Assembly: GCA_018266455.1 (NCBI GenBank)
Contig: JAFEAJ010000006.1
Location: 40,050-104,049, forward strand
Origin: Bacteroidota bacterium
GTDB lineage: Bacteria; Bacteroidota; Bacteroidia; Chitinophagales; Chitinophagaceae
Length of the DNA stretch: 64,000 nucleotides
Reading direction: 5' to 3'
A program made the position numbers and the translations under genes. Shown in pieces: positions 51,564 through 59,988 of the stretch. Numbering within the stretch: the first letter of the stretch is position 1; each line of letters opens with the position of its first letter. The notes beneath the pieces are model-generated. The model did not search any database, had not been told where the DNA came from, and saw only the letters and a program-made list of their open reading frames with translations.

Positions 51564-52976
51564 CTATTTTTTTGCGGAAAACAAAGTCCATGGATAAGCG
51601 GTCATGTTCATTAAGTATTTCGACATCCATGAATATTCGGGGTGTAGTTTGTAAAATTTTTCACCGATAAAATCCTGCCCGCAAGGATGCCCCCTTCTTG
51701 CCCATAATTGCATGTTTGCTGCAAGCGCTGCTGTAGTAACTTTTCCCTGAACAGCGCCCATGGGGTAATATGGTTTCAGGTCCCATTCTGAGCAGCCCTT
51801 CGGGTCTTCGTCAATATGCCCGCAAATGACACAACGGTTATTTGCATTTTTGTTTTGCAAAGCATCCACATGATCTTCTTCTACTTTCTTGCCGGCTTCA
51901 GCATCCAGTTTGCCTTTCAGGTCAACCCCAACCAATTGTTCCATGCGTTTTTTTCTTGCATTGGGCGAGGTGGTGGGGTCATTCACATTAAATGTGGTTT
52001 CTTCCCTGATCAGTTTCGGGTCGCTCGGGAAATTGGAGCCGATCATTGCAGTGTCCCTGCTTCTCCATACACGATAATCTTTTAACCCCAATTCAAGCTT
52101 GGCAACTTCATTCGCTTTGGTGTCACCGATTAGCCAGTCGTTGGCGTAGCCGCCGTTGTTGCCGGCAGTAAAAATTTTTATTGCATCATCAATGCTGTTT
52201 GCATATTGCGAAACTTTGCGTGCCCGCTCGAACTCGGGGATGCCGGTCGAATCAAAAAGATAAAACTGGGTAATGGTTGTTTCGGTAATTAAAATCCCGT
52301 TATCTGAAATGGCAAAATCATCGCCGCTGTGAATATAACCGGGCATGCAATCCATTAAAATATGGTGGCCCTTATCAGGAACGATATCTGCAATCACGTT
52401 CCAGTGCTGGCCTACAAGATAAGAAGTCCAGTTATTGTGCCCCATCACAATCTTCCCGTCTTTGGTATAGCTGCCCGTTGCAATGAATGCGCTGCAGTTG
52501 CCCGGGGCTTTGTTCATGGCGCTTCCAGGTTTTGCAATATTGTCAAGCATCGGAACATAATAATAGGCCAGTTCTTCCTGGGCATTCAATGCAGTAATAT
52601 CCAGGCTGTCGTACTCTAAATTTTTGGCATGCAGCCCTTCCACAATACCATTGATCTCGTCTTTGTATTCACGGTCAAGCTTATCCCATAAAAAGTTCCT
52701 GGCTGCCTGGCGATAAAACTGCCAGTTCCTGTGCGTTTCATGGTCAAGGTAATAAGCCAGTGATTGGATGTTTGTGTCAATATCGTTAGCTAACAAATAG
52801 CCATGCTGATAACCGATATCAGAAGGCAGCCCTTCCAGGTGCACGTATATCCAGCCATTTTTGTTTTCTCGTGATGCTTTGGCTAACCTGTCTTTTTTTT
52901 CTTCTTTGTTTTGAGGTTGTGAACAACTGTATAAAATAATAACAAAAGCATTGAAGGCGATAAGCAGCTTTCTCAT
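51564..52976 (-). CDS. Phospholipase-B-like / C45-like Ntn hydrolase lipoprotein
   Basis: A 470-residue exported lipoprotein with signal MRKLLIAFNAFVIILYSC ending in lipobox LYSC. The hydrolase core has the N-terminal-nucleophile signature NCSAFIATGSYTKDGKIVMGHNNW, where the Cys after Asn would become the free N-terminal nucleophile by self-cleavage, as in phospholipase-B-like proteins and C45-family acyltransferases. The preceding DIGYQHG segment and MDCMPGYIHSGDDFAISDNGILITETTI are also typical. The substrate (phospholipid, N-acyl amide) cannot be read. I reject a longer start at 53102, which adds 42 unlikely residues. Confidence 0.85.
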   Translation of the reverse strand: MRKLLIAFNAFVIILYSCSQPQNKEEKKDRLAKASRENKNGWIYVHLEGLPSDIGYQHGYLLANDIDTNIQSLAYYLDHETHRNWQFYRQAARNFLWDKLDREYKDEINGIVEGLHAKNLEYDSLDITALNAQEELAYYYVPMLDNIAKPGSAMNKAPGNCSAFIATGSYTKDGKIVMGHNNWTSYLVGQHWNVIADIVPDKGHHILMDCMPGYIHSGDDFAISDNGILITETTITQFYLFDSTGIPEFERARKVSQYANSIDDAIKIFTAGNNGGYANDWLIGDTKANEVAKLELGLKDYRVWRSRDTAMIGSNFPSDPKLIREETTFNVNDPTTSPNARKKRMEQLVGVDLKGKLDAEAGKKVEEDHVDALQNKNANNRCVICGHIDEDPKGCSEWDLKPYYPMGAVQGKVTTAALAANMQLWARRGHPCGQDFIGEKFYKLHPEYSWMSKYLMNMTAYPWTLFSAKK

Positions 52977-53082
52977 TGTATTTGATTTTGCTAATGAAAA
53001 TTGGCTTTTGAAGTTACGCAAAAAAATCGCGAATTGTTCAAAAGCCAATGTGGGAACGCAGAAAAAACGGGACAGAGAACTG

Positions 53083-53469
53083 TTATAAGCTCTGGCTCTC
53101 AAAGTTTATAAATTCATCTTTCAGGCGGTCGAAAGATTTCCGGTAGCCCTGGTACCGGCTTTCTATTTCATAATGGTTATCCGATTCCATTTCTTCACGG
53201 CTAAGTTTAAGCCCGCCCCTTGATTCGGCAGCAAGCTTCATTTTGCTCAGGTGCATCTGGTGGCGCAATTCATCTATCTCATTCCTTAGATCAGAAAACT
53301 GCATCTTGAACTTGCTTACCCTGCCCTGTATTTCAGGTTCCATTTTCCTGTTCTTTATTTCCTGCAGGTAATCATTGAATATGCGCAGCACGGTAATGTC
53401 CTGGTTAAGTTCAGATATCCAAAGCCTGTAATGCAAATGCAGTCCCATTATTGAAGGTATTGACAGCAT
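53083..53469 (-). CDS. Small helical protein, paralog of 58390-58770
   Basis: A 128-residue protein, mostly coiled-coil-like helix, with no signal or membrane segment. From the Met at 53469 it aligns with the 126-residue product at 58390-58770: both have an H near residue 13, a Trp shortly after it, an FKMQFSDLRNEIDELRHQM / FQNQFIIQKNNIDELKHRI segment, and a C-terminal helical half ending near 126 residues. Function unknown. A longer start at 53508 would add a hydrophobic lead of 13 residues. Confidence 0.65.
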   Translation of the reverse strand: MLSIPSIMGLHLHYRLWISELNQDITVLRIFNDYLQEIKNRKMEPEIQGRVSKFKMQFSDLRNEIDELRHQMHLSKMKLAAESRGGLKLSREEMESDNHYEIESRYQGYRKSFDRLKDEFINFESQSL

Positions 53470-53624
53470 AACAATCATTTTGTATAAAGTTAATAATTTG
53501 TTCAACACAACAGAACAAATTATGCTGCCGTTTCAAAATTTTTTTATGATGCGGCGTTCCTGGTATTGCATGATGGTTCCGGTAAAATATTTCTTTTGTA
53601 TATTCATACACTTTTTTAAAAAAA

Positions 53625-54578
53625 ATGTTTACAACTATGGAGAAGAAATTTTTTCAATTGTTGGTATTAACGGCCACCTTCTTTTTTTTAAAGCCCAATA
53701 GCCCGCTGATGGCGCAGGAACATTTTGCGCTGGAAGGGAGATGGGACATGGCCCTGCACGTTAATGGCAACGACCTCCCTTCATGGCTGGAGGTACAGCA
53801 TTCGGGCTTGCGCACGCTGGTGGGAAGATATGTGGGGGCAGGTGGCAGCGCAAGGCCAATATCCAAAGTAAATTTTCAGGATGATAAAATGAGCTTTTCT
53901 ATCCCGCCGCAATGGGAAAGCACCAATGGAGACATTTCATTTGAAGGGACATTGCAGGGCGATAGCTTAACGGGCACAGGCATTGCCAGTGATGGGTCGG
54001 GCTTCACCTGGAGCGCACATCGTGCGCCATTGTTGGAACGTGCATCAAAACCGGTTTGGGGAGCGCCTGCGAGGCTTTTTGACGGAAAGGGCCTGAAAGG
54101 ATGGCATGCCCTCGGAAAAAACCAATGGATAGTGGAAAATGGGATTTTGCGCAGCCCGCATTCGGGCGCTAACCTGGTAACTGACCGTGTTTTTAATGAT
54201 TTCAAATTGCATATCGAGTTTCGGTATCCAAAGGAAAGCAATAGCGGTGTTTACCTGCGCGGCCGTTATGAAGTGCAGGTGGAAGACAGCAAGGGCAAAC
54301 AGCCTGCGGTTGGCCTGCTCGGGGCTGTTTACGGGTTTATTGCCCCAAGTTCCATGCCGGCAAAAAACGCCGGCGAATGGCAGTCGTATGACATTACGTT
54401 GACCGGGCGGATGGTAACCGTTGTGCTCAATGGGGTAACGGTGATCTGTAACCGTGAAATCCCGGGCATTACCGGGGGCGCTATCAATAGCAACGAAGGA
54501 GAGCCCGGCCCGATCCTGATCCAGGGCGACCATGGCCCTATTGATTACAGGAACATTATTATTACCCCGGCAAAATAG
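53625..54578 (+). CDS. 3-keto-disaccharide hydrolase family (DUF1080) secreted protein
   Basis: Exported 317-residue protein. The signal peptide (about residues 5-29, ending LMAQ) is followed by an N-terminal beta domain (residues about 30-140) and a concanavalin-like DUF1080 domain at about 145-315. The latter has the typical start LFDGKGLKGWHALGKNQWIVENGILRS and NSGVYLRGRYEVQVEDS. Members cleave 3-keto-glycosides produced by sugar dehydrogenases. GMC oxidoreductase and sugar-isomerase-like genes lie 4-6 kb downstream, so the reactions could be linked. A second ATG at 53637 is an equally good start. The extra N-terminal domain is unusual but seen in relatives. Confidence 0.9.
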   Translation: MFTTMEKKFFQLLVLTATFFFLKPNSPLMAQEHFALEGRWDMALHVNGNDLPSWLEVQHSGLRTLVGRYVGAGGSARPISKVNFQDDKMSFSIPPQWESTNGDISFEGTLQGDSLTGTGIASDGSGFTWSAHRAPLLERASKPVWGAPARLFDGKGLKGWHALGKNQWIVENGILRSPHSGANLVTDRVFNDFKLHIEFRYPKESNSGVYLRGRYEVQVEDSKGKQPAVGLLGAVYGFIAPSSMPAKNAGEWQSYDITLTGRMVTVVLNGVTVICNREIPGITGGAINSNEGEPGPILIQGDHGPIDYRNIIITPAK

Positions 54579-54662
54579 TTCGTGGGAAATTCACCGGGAT
54601 GGTTGTTAAAGGCCTGGCAGCACAGGTTTCGGAGAAAGTTAAATGCCTGAAAACTGTTCACA

Positions 54663-55955
54663 ATGGAAAATGAAATTAAAGTCGTAGAATTATTCGCTGG
54701 TGTTGGGGGCTTTCGTTTAGGGCTTGAAGGCTGGCATGGAAAATCTGCGTCATCAGGGTATAAAAAAAAATTCAAATCTCCTTACAGGGTGGTTTGGAGC
54801 AACCAATGGGAGCCATCAACAAAGACCCAGCACGCCTCTTTGGTTTATGAAAACCGCTTTGGAAGAGTTGGTCATTGAAATGAAGACATTGCACAAGTGG
54901 ATGTCCTTAAAATTCCTGACCATGATTTATTGGTGGGCGGATTTCCATGTCAAGATTATTCCGTTGCAACAACATTAAAAAATTCGAAAGGACTAATTGG
55001 CAAAAAAGGCGTTCTATGGTGGAGCATTCACAAGATACTTTCAGAGAAGAAGAAAAAGCCTAAATATTTGTTGCTTGAAAACGTTGATAGGCTTTTGATT
55101 TCTCCTTCTGGACAACGAGGAAGAGACTTTGCAATTATCTTACAAAGTTTAAACGAGCTTGGCTATGCAGTTGAGTGGAGAGTTATAAATGCAGCCGATT
55201 TTGGTATGCCACAGAGGCGAAGAAGGATTTTCATTTTGGCATATCTCCAAGAAACTAATATTTATGAAAGTTTAAAAGAAATTACACCAACTGAATGGAT
55301 TTTAGAAGAAGGAACAATGGCAGAAGCTTTTCCTGTAACATCAGGAAACACAATATTCACAACAGAATTTAAACTCAAAGGAGATGTGGTTTCAATTTCT
55401 AAAAAATTCAATAAAGGCGGAACAACAGGACTTTTTGAAAATACAGGAGTAATGATTAACGGCTTGGTTACAACCCTAAAAACAAAACCAAGCTATGAGG
55501 GTAAATTCACGATTTTGAGGGACCTAATTCAAAAGGAAGAAGTAACATCAGAATTTTATATTGACAAAAACAATCTTGATAAATGGATGTATTTAAAAGG
55601 CCCGAAAAAAGAAATGCGAACAAACGCCGAGGGTTTTGAATATAACTATAGTGAAGGCGGAATGATATTCCCTGATTCGTTAGACAAGCCTTCAAGAACA
55701 ATTATAACCGGCGAAGGAGGAAAATCTCCATCAAGATTTAAACACGTTATTCAAACCCCAAAAGGTTACAGAAGGCTTTCATCAGTTGAACTTGAGCGTT
55801 TAAATATGTTTCCGGACAACCATACAAAACTTGAAGGAATGTCAGGCACAAAAAGGGCGTTTTTTATGGGTAACGCATTAGTTGTCGGAGTAATCGAAAA
55901 AATAGGAATTGCTTTAAATCGAAAAATCGCGAATGAAGCTGCCTTACAATCCTAA
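54663..55955 (+). pseudogene. C5-cytosine DNA methyltransferase with in-frame TGA at codon 72
   Basis: If read through, 430 residues of a complete C5 methyltransferase: motif I VVELFAGVGGFRLGLE, catalytic motif IV GGFPCQDYSV with Cys96, motif VI LLLENVDRLL, motif VIII NAADFGMPQRRRRIFI, and the last motif FFMGNALVVGV. One TGA (54876-54878) splits the same reading frame right after RFGRVGH; the frame continues NEDIAQVDVLKIPDHD, as in intact relatives, which typically have a Ser (TCA) at this site. So this is a nonsense change, not a frameshift. The gene overlaps the nuclease start by 23 bp, as in type II R-M pairs. Composition is more AT-rich than its neighbours. Confidence 0.85.
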
Positions 55956-56289
55956 AGATAAAAAGTCAGTAATTGATTATGCTAAGTTGCTCAGGGGAAA
56001 AACTTTGAGACAAATTTGCTGCCCTCACATTTTAGAACACAATTACACAGGCAAAGGTAATTTCGGGCAAATGCTTGAGAAGTTTTATTTCGGTTATGAC
56101 CCTAATTCCAAATCAGGAGCAGATTTTTTTGAAATTGGAATGGAGCTAAAAACCTCTCCTTTAAAGCAATTAAGAAATAATGAATATCGGCCAAAAGAAA
56201 GATTGGTATTAAACATAATCACTCTCTTAGCACCAAGCCAACATACCAAGACAGCCGACAACGAAACAGATGACAAAACAGAAGGGTGA
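55933..56289 (+). pseudogene. Truncated MutH/Sau3AI-type restriction endonuclease
   Basis: The first about 95 residues match the catalytic domain of the MutH/Sau3AI family, which cuts at GATC. Asp64, Glu71 and Lys73 (DFFEIGMELKT) reproduce the D-x6-E-x-K active-site spacing of MutH. N-terminal YAKLLRGKTLRQIC and GNFGQMLEKFYFGYDP are also family segments. Then the sequence departs at about 56220 into a short unrelated tail ending ADNETDDKTEG. Sau3AI is about 490 residues with a C-terminal regulatory domain, missing here. So the gene is probably dead, or a one-domain remnant. Confidence 0.85.
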
Positions 56290-56662
56290 AGTGTTAACAT
56301 CGGTTTGGCGTTATGGCTGTTTGATGCGAAATGCTGAGCCCTTTTGCTAAATCCGGCTTCCAAATGCACTGCCGAATGGAAAACTGTGGCCTTTTCGCTT
56401 TATTGAAAATAAGTTTTCCTGTATGCTTTAATTGCCTTTTTTAAATGATTATTGGAACAACCCGCAGGCCTTGTCTTTTCCAAAGCGCATGCCTGGCAAC
56501 AAAATTGATCATCCAATTACAGGCTTTGGAAAAACAGGCCACTGTGTATGAAATTCCTGTATTCTTTTTTAGAGCGCTTCCGATGGGGCATTAATTTAAC
56601 ATTCTCTGCTACCTGTTTTTTTCTCTTTTAGTTAATTTTAAACACGGAAGTATTCCCATTAC
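56290..56662. other. 373-bp region downstream of the R-M remnant
   Basis: No gene. It holds a possible half of a palindromic cassette end near 56293-56319 (TTAACATCGGTTTGG then GCGTTATGGC) without its partner, and the dispersed hairpin repeat copy 2 (56443-56534). The sequence just before 56663 is AT-rich. Confidence 0.4.
56443..56534. repeat. Dispersed hairpin repeat, copy 2
   Basis: Begins AAATGATTATTGGAACAACC, then CTTTTCCAAAGC (56475-56486) and GCTTTGGAAAA (56523-56533). Both halves and the leading segment match the element at 19658-19730, with a longer loop here. Confidence 0.6.
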
Positions 56663-57283
56663 ATGATAAACCTGAAGGGCATGAAAGCCATTTTATTTCT
56701 CTTTCTTTTTTTGCACTTCACAAATGCCTATCAAATGCCTGTTGCATGGCAGTTGGTGAAAGAAGAGAACGGCATCAGGTTGTACAGCAGGCCATCACGG
56801 CAATCAAAATTCAACGATATCAGGATTGAGGCTGATTTGGCGGGAACGCTTTCTCAAATTGCTGCGATACTTGCTGATGCAGGGCGCTATACCGATTGGG
56901 CTTATGCCATCAAAACAAGCACCATCGTAAAAAAAATAAATAGCGATGATTTTATTTATTATTCAGTGATCGATGTGCCATGGCCGGGAAGCGACAGGGA
57001 TTTTTATGCCCATTGTAAAATTTATTATGATTCGGCTACGCATAATTTAAGGGTGGTTTCTGAAAGCCTCAGGAACTACATGCCTGAAAAAAAGAACATT
57101 GTTCGCGTTCCCTTGTCAAAGGCCACATGGGACATCAGGGCGATGTCCCGCAACAGGATCCATCTTGAATATGTGCTCGAACTGGACCCGGGCGGTAATG
57201 TGCCGGCATGGCTGATGAACCTTTTTTCAACAAAAGGCCCCCTGCAAACTTTTGAGAACCTGAAACAAAAATTGAAGAAATAA
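56663..57283 (+). CDS. START-domain exported protein
   Basis: A 206-residue protein with a signal peptide (about residues 7-22) and a START/polyketide-cyclase-like hydrophobic-ligand fold. Segments WQLVKEENGIRLYSRP, YTDWAYAIKTSTIVKKI, and VPWPGSDRDFYAHCKI are typical of bacterial START proteins of Bacteroidota. It could bind lipids or sterol-like molecules in the periplasm. Internal Met at 56681 could be the real start. It begins in a promoter-like AT-rich stretch after the R-M remnant. Confidence 0.85.
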   Translation: MINLKGMKAILFLFLFLHFTNAYQMPVAWQLVKEENGIRLYSRPSRQSKFNDIRIEADLAGTLSQIAAILADAGRYTDWAYAIKTSTIVKKINSDDFIYYSVIDVPWPGSDRDFYAHCKIYYDSATHNLRVVSESLRNYMPEKKNIVRVPLSKATWDIRAMSRNRIHLEYVLELDPGGNVPAWLMNLFSTKGPLQTFENLKQKLKK

Positions 57284-57475
57284 AGAAACATACTTTCCAT
57301 AACAGCGCCGGATAAGTAAAGCGCATTCTGTTGTTTTCCCGGCCATAAAACCCTGCCAGCCCAAATTAGGCTGTTGGGCACAAGCGAGCTCAGCTTGATT
57401 AGTGTCATCATATTTGCTGATTGCCCTCAATATGTTTTTTTTGTTGTTGTTTAAATTTGGTTTCAAATTCTTTTT

Positions 57476-58234
57476 ATGTCAAATCTTTTTAATGGCGAAG
57501 TAGCCATCATTACAGGAGGGGGCTCGGGCATTGGCGCGGCAACGGCAATTTTGTTTGCAAAGAACGGCGCCAAAGTAGTGGTGAGCGATGTGGATGAAAA
57601 ACATGGCAATGCCGTGGCCCAGCAAATAAAACAAAACGGTGGCGAAGCTTTTTTTGTAAAAGCCGATGTAAGCAGGCCGGCAGATTGTGAGCGCCTGGTG
57701 AGCGAAACTTTGCATGTTTATGGCGGGCTTGACATTGCTTTCAATAATGCAGGCATTGGGGGAGAAAGCAACCCGGTTGCAGACATGAGCATTGACGGAT
57801 GGGATCATATTATTGCTGTTAACCTCAGCAGTGTCTTTTATTGTATGAAATACGAAATAGCAGCGATGCTTAAAAAAGGGAAAGGCGCTATTGTAAATAT
57901 GTCGTCTATTCTTGGCGCTGTTGGTTTTGCTAATTCGCCTGGGTATGTTGCTGCAAAACATGGGGTCATAGGCATAACAAAAAATGCAGCGTTAGAATAC
58001 AGCGCCAAAGGGATACGCATCAATGCGGTCGGCCCTGCATTTATCAACACGCCATTGCTCACCAATGCCGGCATTGTTGGCGATGTGAAAAAAGCACTCG
58101 TGCAGTTGCACCCTATTGGCCGTTTTGGGGAAGCGGAAGAAATAGCTGAGCTGGTGGTTTGGCTCAGTTCAGGCAAGGCTTCCTTTGTTACAGGGTCATA
58201 CTATCCGGCAGATGGCGCATACCTGGCACAATAA
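57476..58234 (+). CDS. Short-chain dehydrogenase/reductase
   Basis: NAD(P)-dependent oxidoreductase of 252 residues, classical SDR. The Rossmann loop is TGGGSGIGAA near residues 12-21, the NNAG motif (FNNAGIGGES) near residue 90, the catalytic Ser in MSSILG, and YVAAK with catalytic Tyr and Lys. The C-terminus GSYYPADGAYLAQ is typical. The TGGGSGIG start and an Asp in the second strand (VVVSDVDEKHG) favour NAD over NADP. Substrate unknown; the neighbouring sugar-related genes make a sugar or alcohol plausible. Confidence 0.93.
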   Translation: MSNLFNGEVAIITGGGSGIGAATAILFAKNGAKVVVSDVDEKHGNAVAQQIKQNGGEAFFVKADVSRPADCERLVSETLHVYGGLDIAFNNAGIGGESNPVADMSIDGWDHIIAVNLSSVFYCMKYEIAAMLKKGKGAIVNMSSILGAVGFANSPGYVAAKHGVIGITKNAALEYSAKGIRINAVGPAFINTPLLTNAGIVGDVKKALVQLHPIGRFGEAEEIAELVVWLSSGKASFVTGSYYPADGAYLAQ

Positions 58235-58389
58235 GGCTTTGGCTTTCTGCCGTCAATGGGTTTTGTTTCAGTTTTGACAATGAAGCAACGGTTGGCCTTT
58301 GGCTTTTCATGATCTACATTGACTATGGTTGCAGTAGAACAGCTTTTTTGGCTTTGATATAGCACTTGACAATAAATTAAAACACACAT

Positions 58390-58770
58390 ATGAATTTCAC
58401 GAACATATCGCAGCTTGGCACAGAGCACTTCGAATGGCTAAATAAACTGGATTTTTATAAAGATGATTTGATTGTGCTTGATAAAAGGCTGGCAGAGGTT
58501 GCGTCGAAGAACTCTGGCGCAAGTGCAAGGGCAGGCATTGAACATTTCCAGAACCAGTTCATTATTCAAAAGAACAACATTGATGAACTGAAACACCGTA
58601 TCAACGAGAATGCGCACCGGGTATCTGTAGAGGCTAAAGAACATGGGGGGCATGTGAGCGCCGAGAGCGTTGCCCGGTACAAGAGCACCGAAGATCAGAT
58701 ACATGCTTTTGAAAAAGTGATGAATGCGCTGCGGCAGGAATTTCAGGGTTATTTAGCAAAATGGATGTGA
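58390..58770 (+). CDS. Small helical protein, paralog of 53083-53469
   Basis: A 126-residue soluble protein composed of two long helices (about residues 15-75 and 90-125). It aligns with the product at 53083-53469 from end to end, sharing HFEWLNKLDFYKDDLIVLDKRLAEV, FQNQFIIQKNNIDELKHRI and a central GG-H-V linker. No signal, membrane segment or known domain. It may form a dimer or bind another protein. It follows the SDR gene by 155 bp. Confidence 0.7.
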   Translation: MNFTNISQLGTEHFEWLNKLDFYKDDLIVLDKRLAEVASKNSGASARAGIEHFQNQFIIQKNNIDELKHRINENAHRVSVEAKEHGGHVSAESVARYKSTEDQIHAFEKVMNALRQEFQGYLAKWM

Positions 58771-58946
58771 ATGGCTGATGTGGGCTGCCTCAGTTCAGGG
58801 CCAAACATAAAAAGCGTTTTATAAATGGCTTTTTGAAAACCTGGCTCCAAACGCTAATGCACAACCGAAACCGAAGCGGCTTCGTTTTCGAAGCCGGGCG
58901 GGGGCAATTATTGGCAATTCCGTAACTTGAGCCTGAATTAAACGGT

Positions 58947-59873
58947 TTGATCATGGAGCCTTCTACCCGCAGGGAATTCCTGCAATCTTCCGCCATATTG
59001 CTTACTTCAGTGATGATCTCCCCTTCTTTCAAAGCTGTTGGCTACAAGCCCCGCTTATCTTTTTCTACACTTGGCTGCCCCGATTGGGAATTTAGCAAGA
59101 TCATTGATTTTGCCGCAGCTAACCATTACGAAGGGATTGAGGCCCGCGGTATAAAGCGAGAGCTATACCTGCCTAAATGTAATGAATTCAGCAGTGCTGA
59201 AAACATCAAAACCACCATGCAGATGATGGAAGATAAAGGCCTGAAATTTTCAGACCTCGGCTCTTCAGCAGCCATGCATTTTCCTGAAGGCGCTGAAAGA
59301 GAGAAAAACATCGATGAAGGGAAACGTTTTATTGATCTTGCCCAACAGCTTGAATGCCCATTCGTCAGGGTGTTCCCGAATATTTTCCCTAAAGGCCAGG
59401 AAAAGAATGCCACGCTTGACCTGATTGCAAAAGGATTGCTGACGCTTGGCGATTATGCAAAAGGAAGCAAGGTAACCGTGCTGGTGGAATCTCATGGAGA
59501 CCTGGTGCATGTCGATGACCTGGAAAAAGTAATGAAGTTGGCCGAAAACCAGCACACCGGCATGGTGTGGGATATTGTGAACATGTGGGGCATTACCAAA
59601 GCGCCTCCCGGGAAGGCTTACGATCGTTTAAGAAAATACATCAGGCACACGCACATCAAAGATGCAAAGAGCAAAGATGGGAAAATGAGCTATGTTTTTT
59701 TAGGTGACGGCGACACCCCGGTTTTTGAAGGGATCGATGCTTTGGCCAAGGGTGGATACAATGGTTATTTCAGTTTTGAGTGGGAAAAGATGTGGCACCC
59801 GGAAATTGCAGAACCAGAACTGGCAATTGCGGATTTCTCAAAAAAAATGATTGCGCACTTTAATAAGAGATGA
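58947..59873 (+). CDS. Tat-exported sugar phosphate isomerase/epimerase-like TIM-barrel protein
   Basis: A 308-residue xylose-isomerase-like TIM-barrel protein exported by the twin-arginine route: the N-terminus EPSTRREFLQSSAILLT has a RRxFL motif. Barrel segments with metal-binding residues include VLVESHGDLVHVDDLEKVM, WDIVNMWG, RHTHIKDAK and FSFEWEKMWHPEI with the last Glu. Members act on sugars as isomerases or epimerases; some are linked to 3-keto-sugar metabolism. It lies 115 bp before the GMC oxidoreductase, both on the same strand. An ATG at 58953 is an alternative start. Confidence 0.9.
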   Translation: MIMEPSTRREFLQSSAILLTSVMISPSFKAVGYKPRLSFSTLGCPDWEFSKIIDFAAANHYEGIEARGIKRELYLPKCNEFSSAENIKTTMQMMEDKGLKFSDLGSSAAMHFPEGAEREKNIDEGKRFIDLAQQLECPFVRVFPNIFPKGQEKNATLDLIAKGLLTLGDYAKGSKVTVLVESHGDLVHVDDLEKVMKLAENQHTGMVWDIVNMWGITKAPPGKAYDRLRKYIRHTHIKDAKSKDGKMSYVFLGDGDTPVFEGIDALAKGGYNGYFSFEWEKMWHPEIAEPELAIADFSKKMIAHFNKR

Positions 59874-59988
59874 GATTTGAAAAATGAAAAGGCAAAAAGG
59901 GGATGCCAATCAAAATTTTATTGCGCACTGGCATTCTCCGCCCCGTATTCCTTATCTCCCATCAAGCTGTTTTTAAAAATAATATTTT

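Noticed and set aside
54876..54878. Selenocysteine or other recoding of the TGA
   Set aside because: The position is Ser-like in relatives as I recall, and no obvious hairpin follows directly; a simple nonsense change is more likely.
54663..55955. Frameshift as the cause of the split methyltransferase
   Set aside because: The two halves are in the same frame; only a TGA separates them, so it is a nonsense change.
56293..56319. Integron attC site
   Set aside because: Only one half of a possible palindrome is visible; no matching partner, no integrase.
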